Source: DASPRG01 sp963796125 (GTDB taxonomy: Bacteria; Nitrospirota; Thermodesulfovibrionia; Thermodesulfovibrionales; SM23-35). Taken from it: a stretch of DNA of 19,901 bases. The notes beneath the pieces were generated by a model. That model did no database searches. It was not told the DNA's origin and saw nothing but the letters and a program-made list of their open reading frames with translations. Below, one piece after another: positions 8,702 to 15,426 of this stretch. Where the stretch lies: NCBI GenBank assembly GCA_963796125.1, contig CAWCKM010000040.1:1-19901 (forward strand), written 5' to 3'. How positions within the stretch are numbered: the stretch's first letter is position 1; every line of letters begins with the position of its first letter. Made by a program: the position numbers and the translations under genes.

Positions 8702-8733
8702 ACTGGCGAACTGTTCTAAAACCGGAGATATAG

Positions 8734-8758
8734 TTTGCATAGAAGCTTTCTTTGCAAA
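8734..8758. repeat. imperfect dyad in argG-fur intergenic region
   Basis: TTTGCA (8734-8739) and TGCAAA (8753-8758) flank a central AAGCTT (8743-8748), giving a near-palindrome with 3- and 4-base gaps. TTTGCA also recurs as a direct repeat at 8751-8756. It lies upstream of the proposed argG promoter and may be an operator. It does not look like a textbook ARG box. Confidence 0.35.
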
Positions 8759-8820
8759 GATTGGAAAAGATTTGAATTTGAAAGAAGAGAAACATTTTTC
8801 TCGGGCCTAAACCGTTATGG

Positions 8821-8826
8821 TATAAT
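8821..8826 (+). promoter_or_regulatory. -10 element of fur-feoAB promoter
   Basis: A perfect TATAAT at 8821-8826 lies 24 bases before the fur ATG. The -35 region (TTTCTC around 8797-8802) is poor. Transcription would begin near 8833, inside the Fur-box-like dyad, leaving a leader of fewer than 20 bases. Confidence 0.6.
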
Positions 8827-8831
8827 TGAAA

Positions 8832-8848
8832 TTGAGAATCAGTCTCAA
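8832..8848. promoter_or_regulatory. Fur-box-like operator
   Basis: TTGAGA (8832-8837) and TCTCAA (8843-8848) form a perfect six-base inverted repeat around ATCAG. This closely resembles TGAGAATnATTCTCA-type Fur/PerR operators. It sits between the TATAAT and the fur start codon, exactly where a bound repressor would block initiation, so fur-feoA-feoB is probably autoregulated by iron (inference). Confidence 0.65.
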
Positions 8849-8850
8849 CT

Positions 8851-9279
8851 ATGGAAAAGAAAATATTTATAGAATTCCTCAAAAATAGAGGTCAGAAATT
8901 TACTAAGGAGCGGGCAGCTATCCTTCAGAAGACCTGCTCAACAGAAGGCCATTTTAACCCTGAATCTCTTTATTTAAAGATAAAGGAAACCGGGATTAAG
9001 GCATCAAGGGCATCCGTTTACAGGACACTGAACCTTCTCTGTGAATGCGGCCTTATAGAGAGGTCTATGAAAACGGAACAAGGAACCCTTTATGAACGGG
9101 CTTTTGGACATGAACACCACGATCACATGCGGTGTATCGTTTGCGGAGAAATCATAGAATTTTATTCTAACGTCCTTGAAAAACTACAGAAATTACTCTG
9201 CGAGAAACAGAACTTTCAGGGAGAAAGTCACACCCTTGAGATAAGGGGATACTGTGAGAAATGCCAGAAGAAAAGATAA
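8851..9279 (+). CDS. fur: Fur-family metalloregulator (Fur/PerR)
   Basis: A 142-residue transcription factor of the Fur family. The N-terminal winged helix contains the recognition-helix signature SRASVYRTLNLLCECGLIE (52-70). The metal-binding region has HEHHDHMRCIVCGEIIEF (87-104), and the structural zinc site has two CxxC pairs, C95/C98 and C135/C138. It is followed directly by feoA and feoB, and a Fur-like operator overlaps its own promoter, so iron-sensing Fur is the best guess. PerR differs mainly by a metal-ligand Asp that cannot be judged safely by eye, so the symbol is provisional. There is no clear Shine-Dalgarno before the ATG at 8851, and given the likely transcription start the mRNA is nearly leaderless. 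Confidence 0.85.
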   Translation: MEKKIFIEFLKNRGQKFTKERAAILQKTCSTEGHFNPESLYLKIKETGIKASRASVYRTLNLLCECGLIERSMKTEQGTLYERAFGHEHHDHMRCIVCGEIIEFYSNVLEKLQKLLCEKQNFQGESHTLEIRGYCEKCQKKR

Positions 9280-9280
9280 A

Positions 9281-9285
9281 GGAGG
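9281..9285 (+). promoter_or_regulatory. ribosome binding site that sets the feoA start
   Basis: GGAGG at 9281-9285, preceded by A, is 11 bases before the ATG at 9297. It falls downstream of the in-frame ATG at 9261, which overlaps the end of fur and has no comparable site. This argues for translation of feoA from 9297. Confidence 0.6.
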
Positions 9286-9296
9286 ATAATACAACT

Positions 9297-9563
9297 ATGA
9301 GTGCGGAGGTAATCTCTCTCTTATCACTTGTTGAAGGAGAGGAAGGTGTTGTTCATTCGATTTCAGCTGGGAGGGGCTTAACAATCAGGCTTGCCTCGAT
9401 GGGGATTGCTCCTGGCATGAAGATCAAGACTCTTAAAAATAGTAAGGGCGCTCTTGTGATCATAACCAATGGGACAAGGGTAGCTATTGGAAGAGGCCAG
9501 GCATCAAAAATAATGTTAATAAAATCTCAGGGGCCACAAGATAGAATAGGCAAAGCTGGATGA
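9297..9563 (+). CDS. feoA: ferrous iron transport protein A
   Basis: Small cytoplasmic SH3-like protein that associates with FeoB and supports Fe(II) uptake. From the ATG at 9297 it has 88 residues (MSAEVISLLSLVEGEEG), the usual size. The frame is open from an ATG at 9261, but that would overlap fur and ignores the strong AGGAGG at 9280-9285. Family pattern: the early VEGEEGVVHSISAG strand-turn, then RLASMGIAPGMKIKTLKN, and TRVAIGRGQASKIML at the end. The stop TGA (9561-9563) overlaps the ATG at 9560 as ATGA, the classic coupling to feoB. Confidence 0.9.
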   Translation: MSAEVISLLSLVEGEEGVVHSISAGRGLTIRLASMGIAPGMKIKTLKNSKGALVIITNGTRVAIGRGQASKIMLIKSQGPQDRIGKAG

Positions 9564-11549
9564 GTAGCAAGGAAAAGAGTTCTTGTTGCACTTGCCGGGC
9601 AGCCAAACGTTGGCAAGTCAACGGTCTTCAGCATCCTTACAGGATTATCACAGCACGTTGGAAACTGGCCAGGAAAGACAGTTGAAAAAAAGGAAGGAGT
9701 CCATGTCTCCGGAGAAGCTGAAATAAGCGTAGTTGACCTTCCTGGAACATACAGCCTCACAGCCTTTTCAGCAGAGGAGAGGATAGCAAGGGACTTTATA
9801 ATAAAAGACCGCCCCGATGTTATTGTTCTCATAGCTAATTCATCTGCATTAGAAAGAAGCCTTTATCTTCTATCAGAGCTTCTTTTGCTTGGGCCTCCCG
9901 TTATAGTAGGTCTGAATATGATAGATGTAGCAAAGGGACAGGGTATTTCTATAGATGTGCCCTCTCTCGAGAAATCCCTTGGAGTTCCTGTTGTTCCCAT
10001 GGTGGCTACGAAGAACAGAGGAGTTAAGGAACTTGTCCAGGAAATAATATTACTTTCAGGCAGTGACTCTAAATATTCCCCCCGGATCCCGGAAGTCTTC
10101 GAGGATCACAGGGATGTTTTTACTGCACTTATGAAAGAGGTCAAAGAATTCGTTCCTCATCCATATACCGCGCATTGGGCTGTTACAAAACTAATGGAGG
10201 GCGATCCAGAGGTCTTTGCTATGATGGAGCAGATTCTACCAGTAGATAAATTAGAGGAGGTAAGGTTGCTGCTCCGCAGGCATGAGGACTCCCTACTTGC
10301 TGTTGTCCATGGCAGATATGACTGGATAGAGGCAATTATCCGTTCTTGCGTCTCAAAGTTCAAAAAAGGGCAGGTTCTCTTGACAGACAGGTTAGATCAC
10401 ATTCTTATACGTCCGGTTTTCGGGATTCCCATCCTTCTGGGGATACTCGCTTTCGTATTCTTTATAACTTATAGAGTGGGGGCTCCTGTACAGGGATTAC
10501 TGCAGTCATCGGTGAAGTCTTTTGCGAATTGGATTGAGCCTTATCTTGCAGGGACTCCCCAATGGGTGGCTGGAATCTTGATAGATGGTGCAATGGGAGG
10601 TGCCGGAACAGTTCTTACATTTCTCCCGATACTCCTCATATTTTTCGCTTTCATGGCATTGCTTGAGGATGTCGGATATATGGCGAGGGCAGCCTTTGTG
10701 ATGGATAGATTCATGCATATCATTGGGCTTCACGGGAAGAGTTTCATGCCAATGTTCCTTGGCTTCGGATGCAATGTTCCTGCAGTTCTGGGAACAAGAA
10801 TAGTGGAGTCGAGGAGAGCGAGGTTGCTCACGATATTCCTGACACCCTTTATGCCTTGTACAGCTAGATTGGCTGTTCTTACCTTGGTAGCATCTGCAGT
10901 TTTCGGAGAGCAAGCTCCTCTCGTTACGTGGTCACTTGTCTCTGTGAACATATTGGCTCTCGGTTTTTCGGGAATGCTTGCAAACAGGTTGTTCCTGAAG
11001 GGAGAACCGATGCCTTTCATCATGGAACTTCCACTGTATCATAGACCGAATCTCAGGACAATAGGGATGGTCATGTGGAACAGACTGACGGCGTTCGCGA
11101 AAAGAGCGGGAACAGTAATTCTCAGTTTTTCCATTCTCATATGGATCCTGTCTCACATCCCTGGAGGGAGAATAGAGGATAGCTTCCTTGGATGGGTGGG
11201 ACATCTCATCGATCCCATCGGAGCATATATGGGTCTGGACTGGAAAATGATGACTGCCCTTTTGTCGAGCTTTATTGCTAAGGAGAATTCAATAGCAACC
11301 CTTGGGGTTCTCTATGGTGTTGGGGAAGAGGGAGTGAGTAATGTCCTTCCCTATGTAATGAGTCACGCATCGGCTCTTTCATTTCTCATTGTTTTAATGC
11401 TTTTTATTCCATGTGTAGCAACAGTTGTTGTCATGAAGCAGGAGATGGGAAGCTGGAAATGGTTTATCCTTTCCCTCATTTTTATGCTTACTGTCTCCCT
11501 CGGCGCCGGAATTGTAGCTTATAACTTAGCTTTGCACCTGGGACTATAG
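9560..11549 (+). CDS. feoB: ferrous iron transporter FeoB (one frame break near N terminus)
   Basis: Inner-membrane Fe(II) transporter with an N-terminal G-protein domain. The homologous frame runs from 9564 to 11549 (about 660 residues) and shows G1 GQPNVGKST, G3 DLPGTYSL, G4 NMID, ERSLYLLSEL, then a membrane domain with GFGCNVPAVLGTR, FLTPFMPCTARL, SFIAKENSIATLG and FIPCVATVVVMKQE (Gate/Cys motifs). That frame has no ATG, GTG or TTG before the P-loop. The natural start is the ATG at 9560 overlapping the feoA stop; it reads MSSKEK and needs one more base in the AAAA run (about 9573-9576) to continue as RVLVALAGQPNVGKST. Starting instead at the first in-frame TTG (9885) would delete G1-G3. 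I judge this a one-base sequence error; real frameshift or recoding is the alternative. Confidence 0.93.
9573..9576 (+). other. probable one-base deletion in feoB homopolymer
   Basis: The AAAA run at 9573-9576 lies where the ATG-initiated frame (MSSKEK) must shift to the conserved G-domain frame (RVLVALAG). A fifth A restores continuity. Confidence 0.7.
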
Positions 11550-11564
11550 GTTCAGCCCTTCGGT

Positions 11565-12485
11565 TTAGTTCCTCGCCTTAGCAATTATCTCAAGAGTAAA
11601 GCTCTGAGACGTCTCACCACCATTGCCGTCGGTGACTGATACGGTGATAGGTATTTTCTTATTCAAATCCTGAGGGGTATTCCATTGTATAAGACCTGTT
11701 GAGGAATTAATGGTCATACCCGCAGGCGCTACTTTAAGTGAATATGTCAAAACGTCTCCATCAGGATCAGTAGCCTTTACTTGATGCGTATAAATATTTC
11801 CATCGAACCGAAATTTGTTATCTTCGACGATCATGGGGGGCATATTCTTTATTTCCCTATTCAGAACTACTGCAGATCCATTAAGCTCTCCATCGAAGGG
11901 GGTTATCCTGACGGCAATCTTATCTCCCCTTTTGACGGGTACTTCAAGTCGTTTGCCGTTACCAGCAGGTTCCCCGTTTTTTGTCCATTCATATGAAATG
12001 GTTACTTCGTCACCATCTGCGTCGTTTCCAGATACCTCAACACTTAAAGTATCACCTGGCTTAAATACTTCAGGAAGAATTTTGACTCGGGTAATCTCAG
12101 GTGGAGCATTTCTAATCTCAATAATATTAGACATTAATTCTTTTCCCTGTACAATTGCCTTAACCTGTACCTTATCACCTTTCTGAGTCTCCTTTGCATC
12201 AAATTGAGGGGAACTTCCGCTTGTGGTTGGATAACCGTTTAACAACCACTCTATCTTTGCATCAGAAAGTTTAAAGCCCTGGGCAATTACTTGCAATGTT
12301 GAATTACGTGTAGCATTATCGGGAATAATTGTTAATGAATAGGAGCCACTCTCTGAAGAGACAAATGGTTGAGATTGTTCGCGAGCGGTCCCACTTCCTG
12401 CTTCAGGAAGTTTTTGTGAGCCCATATCAGCAGGCTTTTCTGAAGAGCAGGAAAGTACTAACAGTAAGAGTAAAAGAATAATCAA
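11565..12485 (-). CDS. lipoprotein with Ig-like/cadherin-like domains, pilus-cluster associated
   Basis: A 306-residue predicted lipoprotein. A very hydrophobic Leu-rich N terminus ends in the lipobox LVLSC, so the Cys would be lipidated and the protein anchored in the envelope. It is followed by a low-complexity linker and three beta-rich modules. The first is about 45-125 (SYSLTIIPDN ... NIIEIRNAPP). The second, about 128-212, carries SGNDADGDEVTISYEWTKNG. The last, about 213-306, carries KATDPDGDVLTYSLKVAPAG and SSTGLIQWNTPQD, a putative-Ig (He_PIG)/cadherin-like repeat with DxDGD calcium-type loops. The TTG start at 12485 gives no basic residues and no ribosome binding site. An ATG at 12501 (MYKLFI) would supply a normal lysine-containing signal start if one base were wrong near 12483-12489. 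It lies 139 bases after the pilX-like gene on the same strand. Role in the pilus system is inferred from position only. Confidence 0.75.
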   Translation of the reverse strand: MIILLLLLLVLSCSSEKPADMGSQKLPEAGSGTAREQSQPFVSSESGSYSLTIIPDNATRNSTLQVIAQGFKLSDAKIEWLLNGYPTTSGSSPQFDAKETQKGDKVQVKAIVQGKELMSNIIEIRNAPPEITRVKILPEVFKPGDTLSVEVSGNDADGDEVTISYEWTKNGEPAGNGKRLEVPVKRGDKIAVRITPFDGELNGSAVVLNREIKNMPPMIVEDNKFRFDGNIYTHQVKATDPDGDVLTYSLKVAPAGMTINSSTGLIQWNTPQDLNKKIPITVSVTDGNGGETSQSFTLEIIAKARN

Positions 12486-12517
12486 TAAACAATTTATACA
12501 TGTCGTTTAGATATATG

Positions 12518-12533
12518 ATCAATTAATATTGAT
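12518..12533. repeat. short inverted repeat upstream of the lipoprotein gene
   Basis: ATCAAT (12518-12523) and ATTGAT (12528-12533) form a perfect six-base dyad around TAAT, in the AT-rich 12486-12624 gap between the pilX-like and lipoprotein genes. It could be an operator; in AT-rich DNA chance is also plausible. Nothing else was recognised in that gap. Confidence 0.3.
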
Positions 12534-12624
12534 AAAGTATTGAAAGCTTTGCCCTTTCAGCGGGATTGGCCTGTATTTTCTGCATCTACTTCTATTGTAT
12601 ACAGATAAGGTATACTCATTACTT

Positions 12625-13240
12625 TTATTTCACCGGAATTGAGTCTACTACCCCGTTGTTTATCAGACCTTCATCTCCTGCGCTGTTGCCCTCAACTGTA
12701 TCAACTATTTTTGAATAAACATTGTATGTAGGAGCCTGTCCCGAGGGTAAATACCATGTCATAGGTACGTGTTTGTATTAGGGTCAATGACCATGGAGCT
12801 GTTACAACCAGACCAGCAAGATGTAGGTAAGTTGAGTTTTGTAGCTACCCTGTGAAACTTGTCAACCAGTACATGTACTCTGATGCCTGATGACACAGGT
12901 AATTGGTGTTGTAATAGCAGGCATAAGGGCTGCCATATCACTGAGAAAAGAAGCGGTTCTCGAAGCATCACCCCTGAGCCCAATAAGCTGATACGTAATA
13001 TCTGCTGCCACCTATCCCTGCCTCAGAGGCAGTTTCATATCTTTTCTGCATACCTGAAATCTGAGTCCCTGTTGTCAACATGTATATCAATCCAGCCATG
13101 ATGATAAGGATAATGGCCGAGAGCACCAGAACCATTACAAGGGCAATGCCTTTTTCATTACGGATTTTAGAATGCAGATCTTGGAATGTTCCGCACTTTA
13201 TATCCCGCATTATTAGATTGTGTGGCTTTTGACTTTTCAT
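12625..13240 (-). pseudogene. pilX: PilX-like minor pilin/pseudopilin (frame-disrupted)
   Basis: PilX-type assembly pseudopilin. The first frame starts at the ATG at 13240, two bases after the pilW stop, and has the hydrophobic prepilin helix NEKGIALVMVLVLSAIILIIMAGLIY followed by ASEAGIGG. As in PilX/GspK proteins, residue +5 after the cleavage Gly is not Glu. The likely product continues in other frames: ADITYQLIGLRGDASRTASF after a break near 13008-13016, then SSGIRVHVLVDKFHRVATKL and PTSCWSGCNSSMVIDPNTNTY after one near 12890-12900. After a break near 12762-12768 it reads MTWYLPSGQAPTYNVYSKIV to the stop at 12625. Total about 200 residues. The type 'pseudogene' is operational: conserved segments persist with indels only, so sequence error is likely. 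Confidence 0.65.
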
Positions 13241-13242
13241 GT

Positions 13243-14441
13243 CTACCTCAGATTATTTGGTTTCACAACTATTGTATATACCTTCCACCTGTAGTTTTGC
13301 CAATTGGTAATACCAGTAGCAACAAAATCGAAAGTACTTCCAGGCCAAAACCGGGGTCAGCGGCCTAGGTGGTATTGTAATCTGATTACCTGGATAGGTA
13401 GTAGTCGCATCATAATTTACATCTCTCTGGCCTTCATGGGCAAGGATATATACTCTTACCTCTTTTACCTGATCTCTTATTTGTTGAGCATCAATGATTC
13501 CATTGCTATTCGTGTCTGTGAGAGTAGCTAAATTATCAGTAGCGACATCAATAGTTCCGTCATTGTTACTATCAATGCGATAAATTACCTGCATATCAGC
13601 AACACAGTCAAGAAGAGGAAGGCCAGTTCCTCTATTTCCAGTCAGCATGATTCAATAGCAGCTTTTAAAGAACACCGGTGTTAGGCGCAGCACATCTCTG
13701 AGGCACATTAGCGGTTGATATATAATAATCAGCCCTGTTAAAAGGCATCCTCAAATCTTGTATCAGGGTCAACACCATACATTATGCGAGTTTCTGTATC
13801 ACCGGTGGCTGGTGCAAAGTTCGCTAAATTTGTGTAATCATCAGCTCCTGTAAAAAAGCTTCCACCACTTACCACTAAAGACCTGACTATTTGCACTAGT
13901 TGATCCCGGGGAAAGGACAATTACTCTCACATTAGGAAAATGAGCATCAGTCATCGCTTCTACATACATTTTCCCTACTTGGCACCCACCACGTTTTCAT
14001 AGAGGAACTGCGTACCAGCACGGAGAGGCTGCCATTTCCCGGCATGTAAAATTTAGGTGCAACATTTACTGACTTTACCACCAGATAATCTGAGCCATTT
14101 AATGGCTGTATTGTTTCCACTTATAATAGCCCTCGGAGGATTGCTGGTGCAGTCATTGTAATTGCTGATCTGCGCATACAGTGTCCGTGACTTGATGCCT
14201 CAGAATAAGTTACTCCTGTTGGTATAACCCATGGCAATCCATATCCTGCGTGCTCTATATCCTGTCTTAGGATTTCGAGCCCTACGATACCTTCGATATT
14301 TGTCTCTGCAATCTTGCTCTGCTGTTTGAATTGTGTTAACAGCCCTGTAAATATCTGGGAACCTGCCGCTATAACAAGTATAAAGATGACCATTGTTATC
14401 AGTAGCTCTATTAAAGTAAACCCTGCTTCCCGTCTGATCAT
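13243..14441 (-). pseudogene. pilW: PilW-like minor pilin (multiply frame-disrupted)
   Basis: PilW-type minor pilin. It starts with ATG at 14441 overlapping the pilV stop (ATGA) and has a short basic leader and class III prepilin motif MIRREAG/FTLIELLITMVIF with Glu at +5. Later segments follow in different frames: YAQISNYNDCTSNPPRAII, NGSDYLVVKSVNVAPKFY, MYVEAMTDAHFPNVRVIVLS, SGGSFFTGADDYTNLANF with RIMYGVDPDT, RMPFNRADYYISTANVPQ, MLTGNRGTGLPLLDCVADMQ, RIDSNNDGTIDVATDNLATL and VKEVRVYILAHEG. The last is WQNYRWKVYTIVVKPNNLR to a TAG at 13243. I count at least seven breaks, near 14188, 14100, 13980, 13872, 13755, 13665 and 13350. The order and content match an intact PilW of about 395 residues. 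Either dense sequencing indels or a decayed gene. Confidence 0.65.
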
Positions 14442-14872
14442 TCTCTTTTCCTTATTGTTGTAATGCTGTGGGTATAGTCCTCGCCTTTCCATCGCCATCC
14501 CACAGTTATTGTTACCTGCTTGGTGTCAGTACCAAGAGGGGTGACCACCCTGTTAGTACAAAAATCAAAATTCGTTATATTCCTGAGATTCCTTTGAATA
14601 GGAACGCCTGTTGCGGAAAAACCGTCGGACAATCTGCTCCTGATAGTGAACCAATATCTGAAGTTAGATTATCAACAATTGCTGTAAAAGGAAGATTCCT
14701 TGCTTCATTCATTCTCATCTCTGCAATATTTACTGCCTCATCTCGTAGGACATTTGTCATGTTAGCATCAATACTTACCAGTGCTGTCTGCATCAGGGCA
14801 AGGGAGACTAACAGTAGTACAACAAGGGCAATCATTACCTCGACAAGGGTTAGACCTTTTTTATTTATGCAT
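14438..14872 (-). pseudogene. pilV: PilV-like minor pilin (frame-disrupted)
   Basis: PilV-type minor pilin of about 144 residues. The prepilin motif NKKG/LTLVEVMIALVVLLLVSLALMQ has Glu at +5. The ATG at 14872 is in a different frame from the motif; dropping one A from the AAA just after ATGCAT gives MHNKKGLTLVE. The first long segment (VSIDANMTNVLRDEAVNIAE) continues to LSGADC, then a break near 14615-14632 leads to DGFSATGVPIQRNLRNITNF and the beta-strand-rich end VTITVGWRWKGEDYTHSITT with a stop at 14438. The start overlaps the fimT-like stop (ATGCATAA) and the end overlaps the pilW start (ATGA), so the genes form a tightly packed operon. Confidence 0.65.
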
Positions 14873-15408
14873 CACAATTTGTAGTCGCCGCATTCCATTT
14901 CCCCATATTAATTCTTGTTGCAAGCTATTACAATACAGTCATAATCAGGATCAAGCTATTTACATCACATCCGTATCAACAAACACAGATAGTCCCATTA
15001 GGATTGATACAAGTCCTCTTGTGTTAAAAGTTAAATTGCTACCAATCCGACAGTTGTTAATAGTCATATTGATATTCACTGTTTTGGTCTAGGCAGTGAC
15101 TTGGATCATCCGAGTGCAGTTTGCAAGTAAGTTCCATCTCCATCAGGTGCCGGATTAGTGTCATCATACATATTCGTATATTGAGTTGGTGGTATGAATA
15201 ATCTCACAAAATGTACTCTGTTTCTCTGCATTGCTCTTGCCCTTGCATTCATCAGATCAACATACATCTCTTTTGTCTGACTTTCTACTCTGTATCCGCC
15301 CATCCATCCGGTAAATTCAAATCCAAGAGCAACAGCAAGAATGCCAATTATTGAAATGACAATGATTAGCTCTATTAATGTTATACCGTGATTCTTCATT
15401 GTCTTCAT
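14865..15408 (-). pseudogene. FimT/GspH-like pseudopilin (multiply frame-disrupted)
   Basis: FimT/GspH-type pseudopilin, about 180 residues if repaired. The start ATG at 15408 (MKTMKNHG) lies 18 bases after pilY1, with an AAGGGAG ribosome binding site. The class III prepilin site is HG/ITLIELIIVISIIGILAV with Glu at +5. The intact first 95 residues include MYVDLMNARARAMQRNRVHF. From about 15112 onward the protein must be followed in changing frames: TKTVNINMTINNCRIGSNLT, NTRGLVS, PNGTI, VFVDTDV, DPDYDCIVI, and finally TRINMGKWNAATTNCDA with the stop at 14865. These are typical of the C-terminal half of FimT-like pilins. At least five breaks fall within about 250 bases, the densest in the window. 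Confidence 0.65.
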
Positions 15409-15426
15409 CTTATTCGGATACTCCCT

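Noticed and set aside
9261..9296. Extended feoA start at the ATG at 9261
   Set aside because: It overlaps the end of fur and adds a charged 12-residue leader not typical of FeoA. The AGGAGG at 9280-9285 supports the ATG at 9297.
10506..11204. Open frames on the minus strand opposite feoB
   Set aside because: They lie wholly within the conserved FeoB membrane domain coding sequence, overlap one another and show no family features. They are shadows.
12541..12600. Possible cyclic-di-GMP-I (GEMM) riboswitch ahead of the lipoprotein gene (minus-strand AATCC-CGCTGAAAG-GGGCAAAGC)
   Set aside because: A few bases resemble the first GEMM hairpin, but the second hairpin with its conserved GGTAGCC...GGTTGCC part is absent and the stems do not pair well.
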